DNA of 64,000 bases. It comes from Streptomyces chartreusis (GTDB lineage: Bacteria; Actinomycetota; Actinomycetes; Streptomycetales; Streptomycetaceae). Of this stretch, positions 53,180-61,814 are shown one piece after another. Within the stretch, counting starts at the first letter, position 1; the number at the start of each line of letters is the position of its first letter. Location of the stretch: the NCBI RefSeq assembly GCF_008704715.1, contig NZ_CP023689.1, positions 2,542,001 to 2,606,000 on the forward strand, written 5' to 3'. The translations under genes were made by a program, and so were the position numbers. A model generated the notes under the pieces. That model was not told the origin of the DNA. It was given only the letters and a program-made list of their open reading frames with translations, and did not search any database.

Positions 53180-54514
53180 TCAGGCGGCGGTGGCGGTGAG
53201 CTGCGCGGTGATGAAGGCGGCCAGCCTGGCGACGCCCTCGGTGATCTCCTGTGGGCTCTGGGAGCTGCACGACAGCCGCAGCCGGCGGGTGCCGCCCCCG
53301 TCGAGGTGGAAGTCGGACATCGGGGTCCACAGCACGCCGAAGGCGCGTGCGGAGAGTTCCAGGGCCCGGTGGTCGGCGGTGAAGGGGACGTCGACGACGA
53401 GGAAGAAGCCGCCGTCGGGACGGTTCCAGGAGATGCCCAGCTCCGCGCGGCGCCGCGCGGGGAAGTGCCGCTCCAGTTCGTCGAGCAGCGTGTCCATGTT
53501 GGTGCGGTAGTGGGCGATGGTGCGGGCGTTCGCCTCGCGGAGCCGGCAGTCGCTCTCGATGAGCAGTCCGCCGATGACCGCCTGGCTGACGGCGGAGGTG
53601 TTGACCGTGGTCATGCTCTTGATCTTCGACAGCTCGTCCGCGAGCAGTGAGCGCCCGCCGGCGGGGCCGACGACCTCCTGGTCGGCGATGACGTAGCCGA
53701 CGCGGGCTCCGGGCAGCGCCGTCTTGGCGAAGGAGCCGAGATGCACCACCCGCCGGCCGCGGTCGAGGGCCTTCAGTGTGGGGCGGGCCGGGCCGGTGCG
53801 GACGAAGAAGCCGTAGGGGTCGTCCTCCAGGACGAGCAGGTCCTCGTCCGTCGCCACCTCCAGCAGGCGTTCACGGGCCGCGAGGCTCATGCTCCCCCCG
53901 GACGGATTGGCGAAGTCAGGGACCGTGTAGAAGGCCCGCGGGCATTCACCGGCCTCCCGGCTCGAGCGCACCGCCGCGAGCACGGCCTCCGGGTCCGGTC
54001 CGGCGGGGCCCTCGGGTACGGGGCGCACCCGGATGCCCAGCAGCCGGGCCGCGCCCGTGATGCCGACGTAGCAGGGGGAGCTGACCAGCAGAGTGTCCTC
54101 GGGGCGGGCGAAGAGTGCCCGCAGGGTGAGGAGCATGGCCTCCTGGCAGCCGGTCGTCACCACGATCGCCTCCGGCGGGACGTGGATGCCCTCGTCGTTG
54201 GCGACCGTCCTGGCGATCAGTTCGTGGATGAGGCCGTTGGTGCGGCCGTACTGGAACAGCTGGGTGCGTACCCGGTCGCGGGACCAGCAGAGTTCCTTCT
54301 CCAGGTAGGTGGTGTAGGTGAGGAGGTGGCGGGCGAGGTCCTCCGGTTCGAAGTCGCCCTCGGTGGGCCGACCGGGGGCGAAGGAGATGGCGTCGGGGAA
54401 GCGGCCGACGACCTCGTTGAGGAAGTTCATCGCGTCGAGCACCGGGTCGCTGAGCGATCCGTGCAGCTCGGCGAGCGACAGGGCCTGCGGGAGTGGTGGC
54501 GCTGCTCGGGTCAC
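53180..54514 (-). CDS. hpgT: 4-hydroxyphenylglycine aminotransferase
   Basis: A 444-residue fold-type I PLP aminotransferase of the HpgT group. LFQYGRTNGLIHELIA near 85, VTTGCQEAMLL near 118, YTVPDFANPSGGSMS near 197 and the PLP Lys in HLGSFAKTALPGARVGY near 260 are visible. It would transfer an amino group, normally from tyrosine, to 4-hydroxyphenylglyoxylate, giving L-4-hydroxyphenylglycine and regenerating 4-hydroxyphenylpyruvate. The GTG start is four bases after the tyrA stop. Presence with hmaS and hmo makes this assignment much firmer than sequence alone. Confidence 0.9.
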   Translation of the reverse strand: MTRAAPPLPQALSLAELHGSLSDPVLDAMNFLNEVVGRFPDAISFAPGRPTEGDFEPEDLARHLLTYTTYLEKELCWSRDRVRTQLFQYGRTNGLIHELIARTVANDEGIHVPPEAIVVTTGCQEAMLLTLRALFARPEDTLLVSSPCYVGITGAARLLGIRVRPVPEGPAGPDPEAVLAAVRSSREAGECPRAFYTVPDFANPSGGSMSLAARERLLEVATDEDLLVLEDDPYGFFVRTGPARPTLKALDRGRRVVHLGSFAKTALPGARVGYVIADQEVVGPAGGRSLLADELSKIKSMTTVNTSAVSQAVIGGLLIESDCRLREANARTIAHYRTNMDTLLDELERHFPARRRAELGISWNRPDGGFFLVVDVPFTADHRALELSARAFGVLWTPMSDFHLDGGGTRRLRLSCSSQSPQEITEGVARLAAFITAQLTATAA

Positions 54515-54518
54515 CGGT

Positions 54519-55433
54519 TCAGGCCCCTCTCGGCGCGGCCGCGAAGGCCGTACTCAGGTTCGGTCCGGGCGTCGTGCTGCGGGCGGGGATGCGGGCCCGG
54601 CCCTGGATGCCGCGGACCAGGGCCGTGGAGAGCAGCTCCGTGTGGGCGCGCCGCTGTTCCGGCTCCCGTACGGTGCCCAGCCCGCGCAGGGCGTCGACCA
54701 CCTGGTGCAGGTCGAGCGCGAACTCGGCGAGGACGTCGGCGACGGCGACGGCGTTGGAGCCGAGGATGTCGGTCCACAGCTCGGCGCTGCCCGCGGCGAG
54801 GCGGGTCACGTCCTGGAGTCCTTGTCCGGCGAGCCCCAGCTGGGTCTGCTCGCCGTGCAGCAGACGTGCCGCGAGCAGGCTCGACACCAGGTGCGGGGCG
54901 TGCGAGGTGAGGGCGACCGCGCGGTCGTGCTCCGCGTGGGCCATCACGACGGGCCGGGCCCCGCACAACTCGGCCAGCCGACGGGCGCGTTCGACGGCCT
55001 GCACGCGGGTCTCCGGTGAGGGGGTGAGCACCCAGGGCCGGCCTTGGAACAGGTCGTCCTTCGCGGCGAGCGGCCCGGACTGCTCCCGGCCGCCCATGGG
55101 GTGCCCGCCGACGAAACGGGTCAGGTCGCAGCCGGCCCTCGCGGCCTGTCGCTGCGGCAGTTCCTTGACGCTCGCCGCATCGGTGAAGTCGTGCGCGAGG
55201 TCCTGCGTCTGGTGCTCCTTGAGTGCCGCCGCGACGTGCTGCGGCGGCACCGCGAGAACGGCGAGATCGACCGGCTCGCGAGGTCTTCCCGCGATGCCGG
55301 CCCCGAGGTCGGCGGCGATGCGCGCCGCCTCGGGGTTCGTGTCGATCAGATAGGTGGTCACGCCCCGGCCCCGAAGGGCCAGGGCGATCGAGGTACCGAT
55401 CAGGCCGGTTCCGACCACTGCGGCACTGCGCAT
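54519..55433 (-). CDS. tyrA: Prephenate dehydrogenase supplying 4-hydroxyphenylpyruvate
   Basis: A 304-residue TyrA-type NAD+ dehydrogenase with Rossmann motif VVGTGLIGTSIALAL at the N-terminus, GGHPMGGREQSG near 108 (prephenate-binding His) and HDRAVALTSHAPHLVSSLLA near 168. It converts prephenate to 4-hydroxyphenylpyruvate, the starting compound of the hydroxyphenylglycine route. Such a dedicated copy is usual in Hpg antibiotic clusters and indicates secondary metabolism. The ATG overlaps the stop of the PhyH gene by one base (TGATG). Confidence 0.92.
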   Translation of the reverse strand: MRSAAVVGTGLIGTSIALALRGRGVTTYLIDTNPEAARIAADLGAGIAGRPREPVDLAVLAVPPQHVAAALKEHQTQDLAHDFTDAASVKELPQRQAARAGCDLTRFVGGHPMGGREQSGPLAAKDDLFQGRPWVLTPSPETRVQAVERARRLAELCGARPVVMAHAEHDRAVALTSHAPHLVSSLLAARLLHGEQTQLGLAGQGLQDVTRLAAGSAELWTDILGSNAVAVADVLAEFALDLHQVVDALRGLGTVREPEQRRAHTELLSTALVRGIQGRARIPARSTTPGPNLSTAFAAAPRGA

Positions 55434-56350
55434 CAGTGATTGCTCCACAGCAGCGGCAGGAACTCGGGGTCGCTGTAGTCGGGCCTGCCGTCGGCACCGC
55501 GGCGGACGAGGACGTCGTGGTTGTAGGCGACCTTGGTGCCGTCCGAGCGGAAGAAGTCGCGGTAGCGGTTCTCGCCGTCCTGGAGGTGGAAGGAGATGGC
55601 GCGGCGCGGGCGGTCGCTGACGTTGGCACCGCTGCCGTGGTAGGTGCGGCAGTGGTGGAAGTTCACATGCCCCTTGGGGATGAGGACCGGGATCTTGCGG
55701 ACCTCGACGCCGTTGTAGGCGGCGTTCTCCTCCAGCATCACGTCCAGTTCGGAGCGGTCGCGCTCGGCGAAGTGGAGCGAGGTGCTGTCGTTGTCGGCGG
55801 TCTCCTTCCACACGTGGCTGCCGTCGACCATCGTGATGGTGCCCATCTCCTCGTCGCAGTCGTGGAAGGGGATGAACGCGGTCAGCATCCGCTCCGAGGT
55901 GGACGTGGACCAGTAGTGCCGGTCGAAGTGCCAGGGCACGATGTTCGACTGCTCCTGCGCCACCGGCGGCTTGTAGATGAGGGTCGACTGGAACACCCGT
56001 ATCTGCTCGGCCTCGGCGAGCCGTGCGGCCACCGCGCCCAGCAGGGGCTTGCGCAGGATGCGGCCGATGGTGTCGTCCTCGTAGTGGATGTAGTCGTTGT
56101 GCCGCTGCACGGGACCGTGCTCCGGCTCCCAGTACGCCAGCTTGGGCGGGCGGGCCGGCAGGGTACGGTCGCGGTGGCCGCCGTAGAAGCGCTCGCTGGC
56201 GGCCTCCAGCTGCTCGACCTCCTCGTCGGTGAACAGCTTCTTCGACAGGTACCAGCCGTGCTCGACGTAGAAGTCGACGTCCTCGTCGGTCGGAAGGAGG
56301 GCGCGCTCCTCGTCGGTGAGGGTGAAGTTCCGGGAGTCCTGCACAGTCAT
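55433..56350 (-). CDS. Phytanoyl-CoA dioxygenase (PhyH)-family iron oxygenase
   Basis: A 305-residue non-heme Fe(II)/2-oxoglutarate oxygenase. The facial triad is HxD in PWHFDRHYW near 137 and a distal His in RTYHGSGANVSDRPRRA near 237, with an Arg that would bind 2-oxoglutarate. PhyH enzymes of biosynthetic clusters hydroxylate, halogenate or desaturate amino-acid units; the Asp in HxD argues against halogenation. It lies between hmaS and tyrA in one operon, so its substrate is probably the hydroxyphenylglycine unit or the assembled product. It is not part of the known Hpg pathway and is thus a tailoring enzyme candidate. Confidence 0.85.
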   Translation of the reverse strand: MTVQDSRNFTLTDEERALLPTDEDVDFYVEHGWYLSKKLFTDEEVEQLEAASERFYGGHRDRTLPARPPKLAYWEPEHGPVQRHNDYIHYEDDTIGRILRKPLLGAVAARLAEAEQIRVFQSTLIYKPPVAQEQSNIVPWHFDRHYWSTSTSERMLTAFIPFHDCDEEMGTITMVDGSHVWKETADNDSTSLHFAERDRSELDVMLEENAAYNGVEVRKIPVLIPKGHVNFHHCRTYHGSGANVSDRPRRAISFHLQDGENRYRDFFRSDGTKVAYNHDVLVRRGADGRPDYSDPEFLPLLWSNH

Positions 56351-56402
56351 GGTCTTCCTTACGCGTACGTGGATCGATGGACGGTTGCGCGAGGTACCCG
56401 GG

Positions 56403-57467
56403 TCAGGAGGTGGCCTTCTCACGGGCCACGGCCTCGTAGAGCGCCTTGATGTTGCCGCTGCCGAAGGTGCGGGCGCCGTGCCGGTCGATGACCTCCCAGA
56501 AGTAGGTCTTCCGCACGTGCTGGGACTGGGTGAAGATCTGGAACACCTGGCCCCAGTGGTCCTCGTCGATCAGCACGTTGGTCCGGCGCAGGTCCTCGAC
56601 CTGGAGGTTCATGCTGGCGAAGCGCTCCTGGAGCTGGTCGTAGTAGGAGCCGGGAGTCTGGAGGAACTTCACGCCCCGGTTCTCCAGGGTCTGCACGGTG
56701 CCGACGATGTCGTCGCACAGCAGCGCAAGGTGCTGCACACCGGCGCCGCCGTGGCGGGCGAGGAAGGTGTCGATCTGGCCGGGCTCGCGGTCGGCGACCG
56801 GCTCGATCAGCGTGAAGGTCACCTTCCCGGAGGGGCTCTGGACCACCTTGGAGTCCATGGCCTGGGTGCCGACCTCGATGAACTCCTCGAAGATCTGGGA
56901 GAACCCGAAGACCTTCTCGTAGAAGGCGACCGTGGGCCGCAGTTGCCCCGCGGGCAGGCAGATCGCCGCGTGGTCGACGGTGCTCAGGAGGTGCTCGCCC
57001 TCGTCGGGGTCCGGGGCGATGATGTCCATGACGCCGGGCAGGAACTGCTCGCGGTCACCCGAGCGCTGGACGAAGCGGTGCGCGACGTCCCCGAAGCCCA
57101 GGACCGACGCGGTGACGACCTCGGTGCCGTCCTTGCTGTGGACGGCGGGCTGCTCGACCGGGGTGGCACCCCGCTCGACCGCGAGCTCGAAGGCCTTCGT
57201 GGCGTCGGTGACTTCGAAGGCGATGTTGGCGACGCCGTCGCCGTGCCGGGCCACGTACTCGGCGGCCGGGTGGGCGGGGCTCAGGGCGGAGGTGAGGACG
57301 ACCTCGATGCCGCCCTGGCGCAGCAGCAGCGAGCGGTGGTGCGGCTGCCCGGTCTCGGGGCCGGCCTGCCCGCATATTCGGAAACCGAACGCGGTGCACA
57401 GGTAGAAAGCGGACTGCTGGGCGTCCCCGACGTAGAACTCGACGTGGTCTACGGCTCCGATGTCCAT
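56403..57467 (-). CDS. hmaS: 4-hydroxymandelate synthase (HPPD family)
   Basis: A 354-residue two-domain VOC-fold iron enzyme. The ligands are His in VDHAAICL near 167, His in VQHLALLCDD near 244 and Glu in TYFWEVIDRHG near 325. It is homologous to 4-hydroxyphenylpyruvate dioxygenase; HmaS oxidises the benzylic carbon instead of the ring, giving 4-hydroxymandelate. Distinguishing the two by eye is uncertain, but co-occurrence with hmo, hpgT and tyrA strongly supports HmaS. The FSQIFEEFIEVGTQAMDSKV region and SYYDQL are typical of both. Confidence 0.9.
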   Translation of the reverse strand: MDIGAVDHVEFYVGDAQQSAFYLCTAFGFRICGQAGPETGQPHHRSLLLRQGGIEVVLTSALSPAHPAAEYVARHGDGVANIAFEVTDATKAFELAVERGATPVEQPAVHSKDGTEVVTASVLGFGDVAHRFVQRSGDREQFLPGVMDIIAPDPDEGEHLLSTVDHAAICLPAGQLRPTVAFYEKVFGFSQIFEEFIEVGTQAMDSKVVQSPSGKVTFTLIEPVADREPGQIDTFLARHGGAGVQHLALLCDDIVGTVQTLENRGVKFLQTPGSYYDQLQERFASMNLQVEDLRRTNVLIDEDHWGQVFQIFTQSQHVRKTYFWEVIDRHGARTFGSGNIKALYEAVAREKATS

Positions 57468-57511
57468 GCCGTGCCTTTCTTTTTGAATGATCGACAGGTG
57501 TGGCCGGCGCG

Positions 57512-58033
57512 TTATCGGACGGCCGACAATTCTGCTGCATCGATATTCTGCGGCGACCAGAATCCGTAGTCGCCCCGACGGTAGAGCAGTGGTTCACGGG
57601 GGAAGACCGCGGTGCCTTCCACCCGGGCTATGAAGAGCCAGTGGTCGCCCACCTCGATCGCGTTCTCGACTTTGCATTCCGCATAGCTGAGGGCGATGTC
57701 GACGAGCAGTGGCGCGCCTTGGGCGACGGCGGAGGGCCGCCACCGCGTGTTCGCGAACTTGTCCGTGGCCTTGCTCGCGAAGACCTGCGAGGCGACCTGG
57801 CCGGACGTGGCGAGGAAGTTCACCGCGAACGCCTGCGACGACATGATCGCCGGGAGCGTCCGGGAGCCCTTGCCCACGGAGATGAGCAGTGACGGATCAG
57901 CCGCCGAGACCGCGCACACCGCGTTGCTGGTGAATCCGAACGGCTGCCCTTCTCCGTCCATCGCGGTGACGATCGCAATGGGAGTGGGGAAAGAGCCGAA
58001 GAGTTCGCTGAACCGTGCAGAACCTACGTCCAT
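57512..58033 (-). CDS. Flavin reductase, partner of the luciferase-like monooxygenase
   Basis: A 173-residue flavin reductase of the HpaC/ActVB type (FGSFPTPIAIVTAMDGEG, FTSNAVCAVSAADPSLLISV, FAVNFLATSGQVASQVFA). It would make free FMNH2 from NAD(P)H for a two-component monooxygenase; the luciferase-like enzyme at 61811 in the same operon is the obvious client. Its stop lies 44 bp before hmaS. The gene sits 12 bp after the exporter gene. Confidence 0.88.
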   Translation of the reverse strand: MDVGSARFSELFGSFPTPIAIVTAMDGEGQPFGFTSNAVCAVSAADPSLLISVGKGSRTLPAIMSSQAFAVNFLATSGQVASQVFASKATDKFANTRWRPSAVAQGAPLLVDIALSYAECKVENAIEVGDHWLFIARVEGTAVFPREPLLYRRGDYGFWSPQNIDAAELSAVR

Positions 58034-58045
58034 GAAATCCCCCGG

Positions 58046-59290
58046 TTATTCTGCGGTGGCGCCCACGAGAGTTTCCTCCCGCGCGGCTATTGCGAGGCCG
58101 AAAGCACGTACCGTCAGAGGCAGCATGATCGCGCCGAATCCGGTGAGAGCGATCGCGAGCACGAGGACGAGCCGTTGCGGGCTCACGTCGTTCCCGGAGC
58201 CGGCCACGAGAAGACCGGCGATCGGCAGGGCCATCATGTTGAGCAGATAGAAGGGCCCCATCACCTTTCCCAGGTGCTCCTCCGGCAGGACCTTGATCCG
58301 CTGCGTGCGGTTGAAGACGTTGAAGTACGTCACGCCGACCATGGCCGCCACGAACGCCGGGGCGTACAGCAGCATGGAGTCGGCGAACCCGATGAGCAGC
58401 AGGCAGGCGCAGAGAAGGGCGAGGCCGAAGACTCCGAGCATCCGCACGTCGACCCGGCGCAGCACCAGCGGAATCACCAGGAGATTGACGATTCCGAGTA
58501 CGCCGATGCAGATGTTGAGCAGGGCGAACGACGATTCGGGGGCGTGGAACACGCCCGTGACGAGTGCTGCGTTCGCGGCGAGCACCGTGGCGAAGACCAG
58601 GTTGATCGAGAAGTTCAGCGAGGCCAGCAGGACCAGCGGCCTGCTGCCGGCCAGCAGAGACCAGCCCAGGCGGAGTTCGGCGAGGATCTCGCGCGCTCCG
58701 CCGCTGCCGGGCGAGCGCAGCCCGCGCGGCAGCGGCAGCCAGCAGGCCGCCCCCGCGAAGAAGATCGCCGCGGCGCCGCCCAGCAGCCAGACCTTGTCGA
58801 TGAAGGCCACGCCGAGCATGGCGAGGGCGGGGCCGACGGCCATCGCCGACACCTCCATGCTCTGCACCAGGCCCTGGATCTTGGCCAGTTCGGTGCCCTT
58901 GGCGAGCTGCGGCACCACCTTCTCGACGGACATCCGGACCGGCGCCATCAGCAGGGACAGCAGCGCCCCGGAGGTCATCAGGATCGGTGTCAGCAGCGAA
59001 GGTGCGGCCAGGCAGCCGATGAGGGCGCCCGTCAGGACGACACCTCGGCCGGCGGTGACGACGGAGAACAGCCGTGAGCCGCCGTCCCGGTCGGCGAGGA
59101 GGCCCGCGAACGGATACGCCAGCAGGGCGGGCAGCCACTCGATGGCATAGGCGAATCCGAGGGCGGACACCTCTTCGGTGTCCTGGAAGATCAGCAGAGG
59201 AACGGCGAACAACACCATCTGCTCTGCGACGATTCCGAGGAGGACACCGCAGGCGAAAAGCCTTTGGTGCAGCGCTGATCCCTTGGTCAT
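58046..59290 (-). CDS. MFS exporter
   Basis: A 414-residue integral membrane protein with about 12 hydrophobic segments and MFS features (GLLADRDGGSR loop after TM2, PEEHLGKVMGPFYLLNM in the second half). It resembles the drug-efflux/enterobactin-exporter-like MFS_3 group. Its place inside the hydroxyphenylglycine operon suggests it exports the product and gives self-resistance. A TAA stop ends the gene, which is uncommon in this GC-rich DNA. 52 bp separate it from the upstream ATP-grasp gene. Confidence 0.85.
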   Translation of the reverse strand: MTKGSALHQRLFACGVLLGIVAEQMVLFAVPLLIFQDTEEVSALGFAYAIEWLPALLAYPFAGLLADRDGGSRLFSVVTAGRGVVLTGALIGCLAAPSLLTPILMTSGALLSLLMAPVRMSVEKVVPQLAKGTELAKIQGLVQSMEVSAMAVGPALAMLGVAFIDKVWLLGGAAAIFFAGAACWLPLPRGLRSPGSGGAREILAELRLGWSLLAGSRPLVLLASLNFSINLVFATVLAANAALVTGVFHAPESSFALLNICIGVLGIVNLLVIPLVLRRVDVRMLGVFGLALLCACLLLIGFADSMLLYAPAFVAAMVGVTYFNVFNRTQRIKVLPEEHLGKVMGPFYLLNMMALPIAGLLVAGSGNDVSPQRLVLVLAIALTGFGAIMLPLTVRAFGLAIAAREETLVGATAE

Positions 59291-59342
59291 GACTTCGGTC
59301 GCTCCCTTTTGCTCGGCCGGCCGGGGCCCGGCGCGAGACGGC

Positions 59343-60587
59343 TCACTCCGGCACCGGAACGGTCTCGATGCGGAATCCAGCGATGATCTTGCGAATGTCC
59401 GCCTCCACGGCCGCCTCGTCGCCGGTCAGGATGAACCGCCCGCTGTGCACCGCGTCATAGCTGCCGCCCGGCTGGAGCACTTCTCCGGGGCTCGGCACCA
59501 ACTCGCGCCATACCGTGGGGAATTCGTCGCTCATCGGAGTCGAGGTGACGACCTTCGCGGGGAGACCGCCGGGCTTCGGAATGATGAGCCAGCCGCCCGA
59601 GGGGTCATCCGGCATCGGCGGAAGCGTCACCCGTCCCTCGCAGAGGGCGTCCAGCCAGACCTCGAAGAGGTTGACCCCGAAGAGTTTCTCCGTGAGATAC
59701 GGCACCTCGGCCCCGCCGATACGGCCCGCGATCTCCAGGAAGACGAGGTCCTCGTCGGCCGTGACGAAGAGTTCGAGGTGGAACGGCATGGAAGTCATGC
59801 CGAGGGCGGACACGCAGCGCCGGGCGAATTCCTCGATGCGGCCGCGCAGCGGGGATTCCTGGACGACGACCGAACCGAGCGGCTGTCCGCCGGCCTCGAA
59901 GGCGAGGCAGTCGTTGATGTAGCGGGACACCGCCATGAACGGGATGCCGGCGTCCTCGCCCGCGAATCCGTCCACGTGGAAGATGGACCCCTCGATGAAC
60001 TCCTCGAGTTCGTAGTCGTCGGTGTCGATCTGCTCCAGCAGCTTCGAAAGCGTGCCTTCGTCGTCGACGCGGTGCACTCCCATGCTGGCCGCGCCGGACA
60101 CCGGCTTGAGGATCAGCGGGAACCCGGTCGTACGGGCGAAGTCCACCGCGGAATCGGCACCGTCGCAGGAGGCGAACCGGGGTACCCGGACGCCGGCTTC
60201 CGCGACCAGTTCCTTCATCCTCAGCTTGTTGCGGTAGACCGCGACGTCCTCGGGGCGCGGGCCGGGAATGCCGAGCGCCTCGCGCACCTCGGCCGCGATG
60301 CCGAGCGTGAACTCGGAGACGGCGATGAGCCGGTCGACCGGACCGACCTCGTCCGCGACCCCCCGGACCGCTCCGCACAGCGCGTCGAAGTCGTTGACGT
60401 CGCCGACCTCGACGAGCGCGGCGATGTGCGCGGGGTCCGCGAGGACGCCGGTGGCGCCGACCGGGTCGACCACGTAGCTGACGCGGTGCCGCTCATGGTC
60501 GATGAGTTCCTCGAAGCGGCCGAGGGAGAAGTCCCAGCGCTGTCCGTCGGGGAACCTGGGCCAGCGGTTGACGACAACAATGTGCAC
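59343..60587 (-). CDS. ATP-grasp carboxylate-amine ligase (1)
   Basis: A 414-residue ATP-grasp enzyme. The N-terminal pre-grasp domain starts HIVVVNRWPRFPDGQRW. The ATP-binding part has FPLILKPVSGAASMGVHRV near 155, YELEEFIEGSIFHVDGF near 190 and the Mg-binding LEIAGRIGGAEVPYL near 275. A C-terminal ~90-residue domain follows. Such ligases form amide bonds between an acyl phosphate and an amine, building dipeptides without NRPS. It starts at a GTG three bases after the stop of the second ligase, with GGAGGAG upstream. Substrates unknown; Hpg is the natural candidate for one partner. Confidence 0.88.
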   Translation of the reverse strand: MHIVVVNRWPRFPDGQRWDFSLGRFEELIDHERHRVSYVVDPVGATGVLADPAHIAALVEVGDVNDFDALCGAVRGVADEVGPVDRLIAVSEFTLGIAAEVREALGIPGPRPEDVAVYRNKLRMKELVAEAGVRVPRFASCDGADSAVDFARTTGFPLILKPVSGAASMGVHRVDDEGTLSKLLEQIDTDDYELEEFIEGSIFHVDGFAGEDAGIPFMAVSRYINDCLAFEAGGQPLGSVVVQESPLRGRIEEFARRCVSALGMTSMPFHLELFVTADEDLVFLEIAGRIGGAEVPYLTEKLFGVNLFEVWLDALCEGRVTLPPMPDDPSGGWLIIPKPGGLPAKVVTSTPMSDEFPTVWRELVPSPGEVLQPGGSYDAVHSGRFILTGDEAAVEADIRKIIAGFRIETVPVPE

Positions 60588-60590
60588 GGG

Positions 60591-61814
60591 TCACTCCTCC
60601 GTCGCCGCGGGAACCGTCTTGATCGACAGGGTTCGCCGGGTGAACTCGATTGCTTCTTCCAGCTCCTGGGGCGAGTCGGCGGCGAGCACCGCGTACGCGG
60701 TCCGCTGGAGTGACGAGGAAGCGGGGCCGACGGTGTCGCCGACCGCCACCCTGAACGCGGCGTCCACGACGGCGGGGTGCTCCCGGACCTCGTCCAGCCC
60801 GTCCAGGGCGATGACCTCGCCGGGGTCGGAGACCAAGAAGAGGCTGGCGGCGTGCCGTACCGGCCCCTGCGGCGGCGGTGGCAGTTCGGCGCCGACGGCG
60901 AGCCGCACGACCATCTCGTGCCAGTCGATCCCGTACGCCAGGGAGCAGAGCTCCATGATGTGGTCGCCGGGCGTGCGGACCGCCACCTCCATCACGGCCG
61001 GCCCCGCACTCGTCAGCCGGAACTCCAGGTGGACGATTCCGGTGCGCATCCCGATGGCGGTCAGGACCGAGCGGCCGAGTTCGGCGACCCGTTCGGCGTC
61101 CGCCGCCGGCAGGGGCGCCGCGACCCGGTGGGCGAGCTCGATGAAGCGGGGCGGGCCCGTGGTGGTCTTGGCGGTCAGGTTCGCGAACCAGATCTCGCCG
61201 TCCCGGACCAGGGCCTCCCAGCTGTACTCGGGTCCCTCCAGCGCGCTCTCCACCAGCAGCGGCCGTTCCGCGGCCCGGCGGTGTGCGGCATCGTCGAAGG
61301 CGGCCGCGTCGGCCACCAGTTCGACGCCGGCGCTGCCGGCCGACGACAGCGGCTTCACCACCACGGGCAGCCGGGCGCCGGCCCACTCGGCCGAGGCCGG
61401 CAGGTCGTCGGTCAGGAGGTACTCGGGCTGGCCGATGCCGTGGGCGCGGAAGCGTCCTCGCTGGAGTGCCTTGTTCCGGGAGACGACGGCCGCTTGGAGG
61501 GACGGTCCGGGCAGTGCGAAGCGGTCCTGGGCCATGGCGGCGCCGAGGACGTGCGACTCGGTGAACGCGAGGATCCCGTCCGGCCGGCTCTCCAGCGCGG
61601 CCGCGTGGACGGTCTCGGCCCACAGCTCGTCCAGCGAGCCGTACCTGCCCCCGCTCGGCTCGACGGCGTCGACCAGGTCCTCGATCGCGCCGGCCCAGTC
61701 CCGCGCCTCGATGGCGCGCACCCGCAGGCCGAGTCGCCGGGCGGCCGCCACGTACGGGCGGCCCATCATCCCGACGCCGACGAGCAGCAGCTCCCGCTCA
61801 CCGTGCTCGCTCAT
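60591..61814 (-). CDS. ATP-grasp carboxylate-amine ligase (2)
   Basis: A 407-residue ATP-grasp enzyme with LLLVGVGMMGRPYVAAARRL at the N-terminus, LPVVVKPLSSAGSAGVELV near 145, PLLVESALEGPEYSWEALV near 180 and EVAVRTPGDHIMELCSLAYG near 275 carrying the metal ligands. It differs clearly from the neighbours, so three ligases with distinct specificities are present rather than recent duplicates. The ATG at 61814 overlaps the stop of the luciferase-like gene (ATGA). Confidence 0.88.
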   Translation of the reverse strand: MSEHGERELLLVGVGMMGRPYVAAARRLGLRVRAIEARDWAGAIEDLVDAVEPSGGRYGSLDELWAETVHAAALESRPDGILAFTESHVLGAAMAQDRFALPGPSLQAAVVSRNKALQRGRFRAHGIGQPEYLLTDDLPASAEWAGARLPVVVKPLSSAGSAGVELVADAAAFDDAAHRRAAERPLLVESALEGPEYSWEALVRDGEIWFANLTAKTTTGPPRFIELAHRVAAPLPAADAERVAELGRSVLTAIGMRTGIVHLEFRLTSAGPAVMEVAVRTPGDHIMELCSLAYGIDWHEMVVRLAVGAELPPPPQGPVRHAASLFLVSDPGEVIALDGLDEVREHPAVVDAAFRVAVGDTVGPASSSLQRTAYAVLAADSPQELEEAIEFTRRTLSIKTVPAATEE

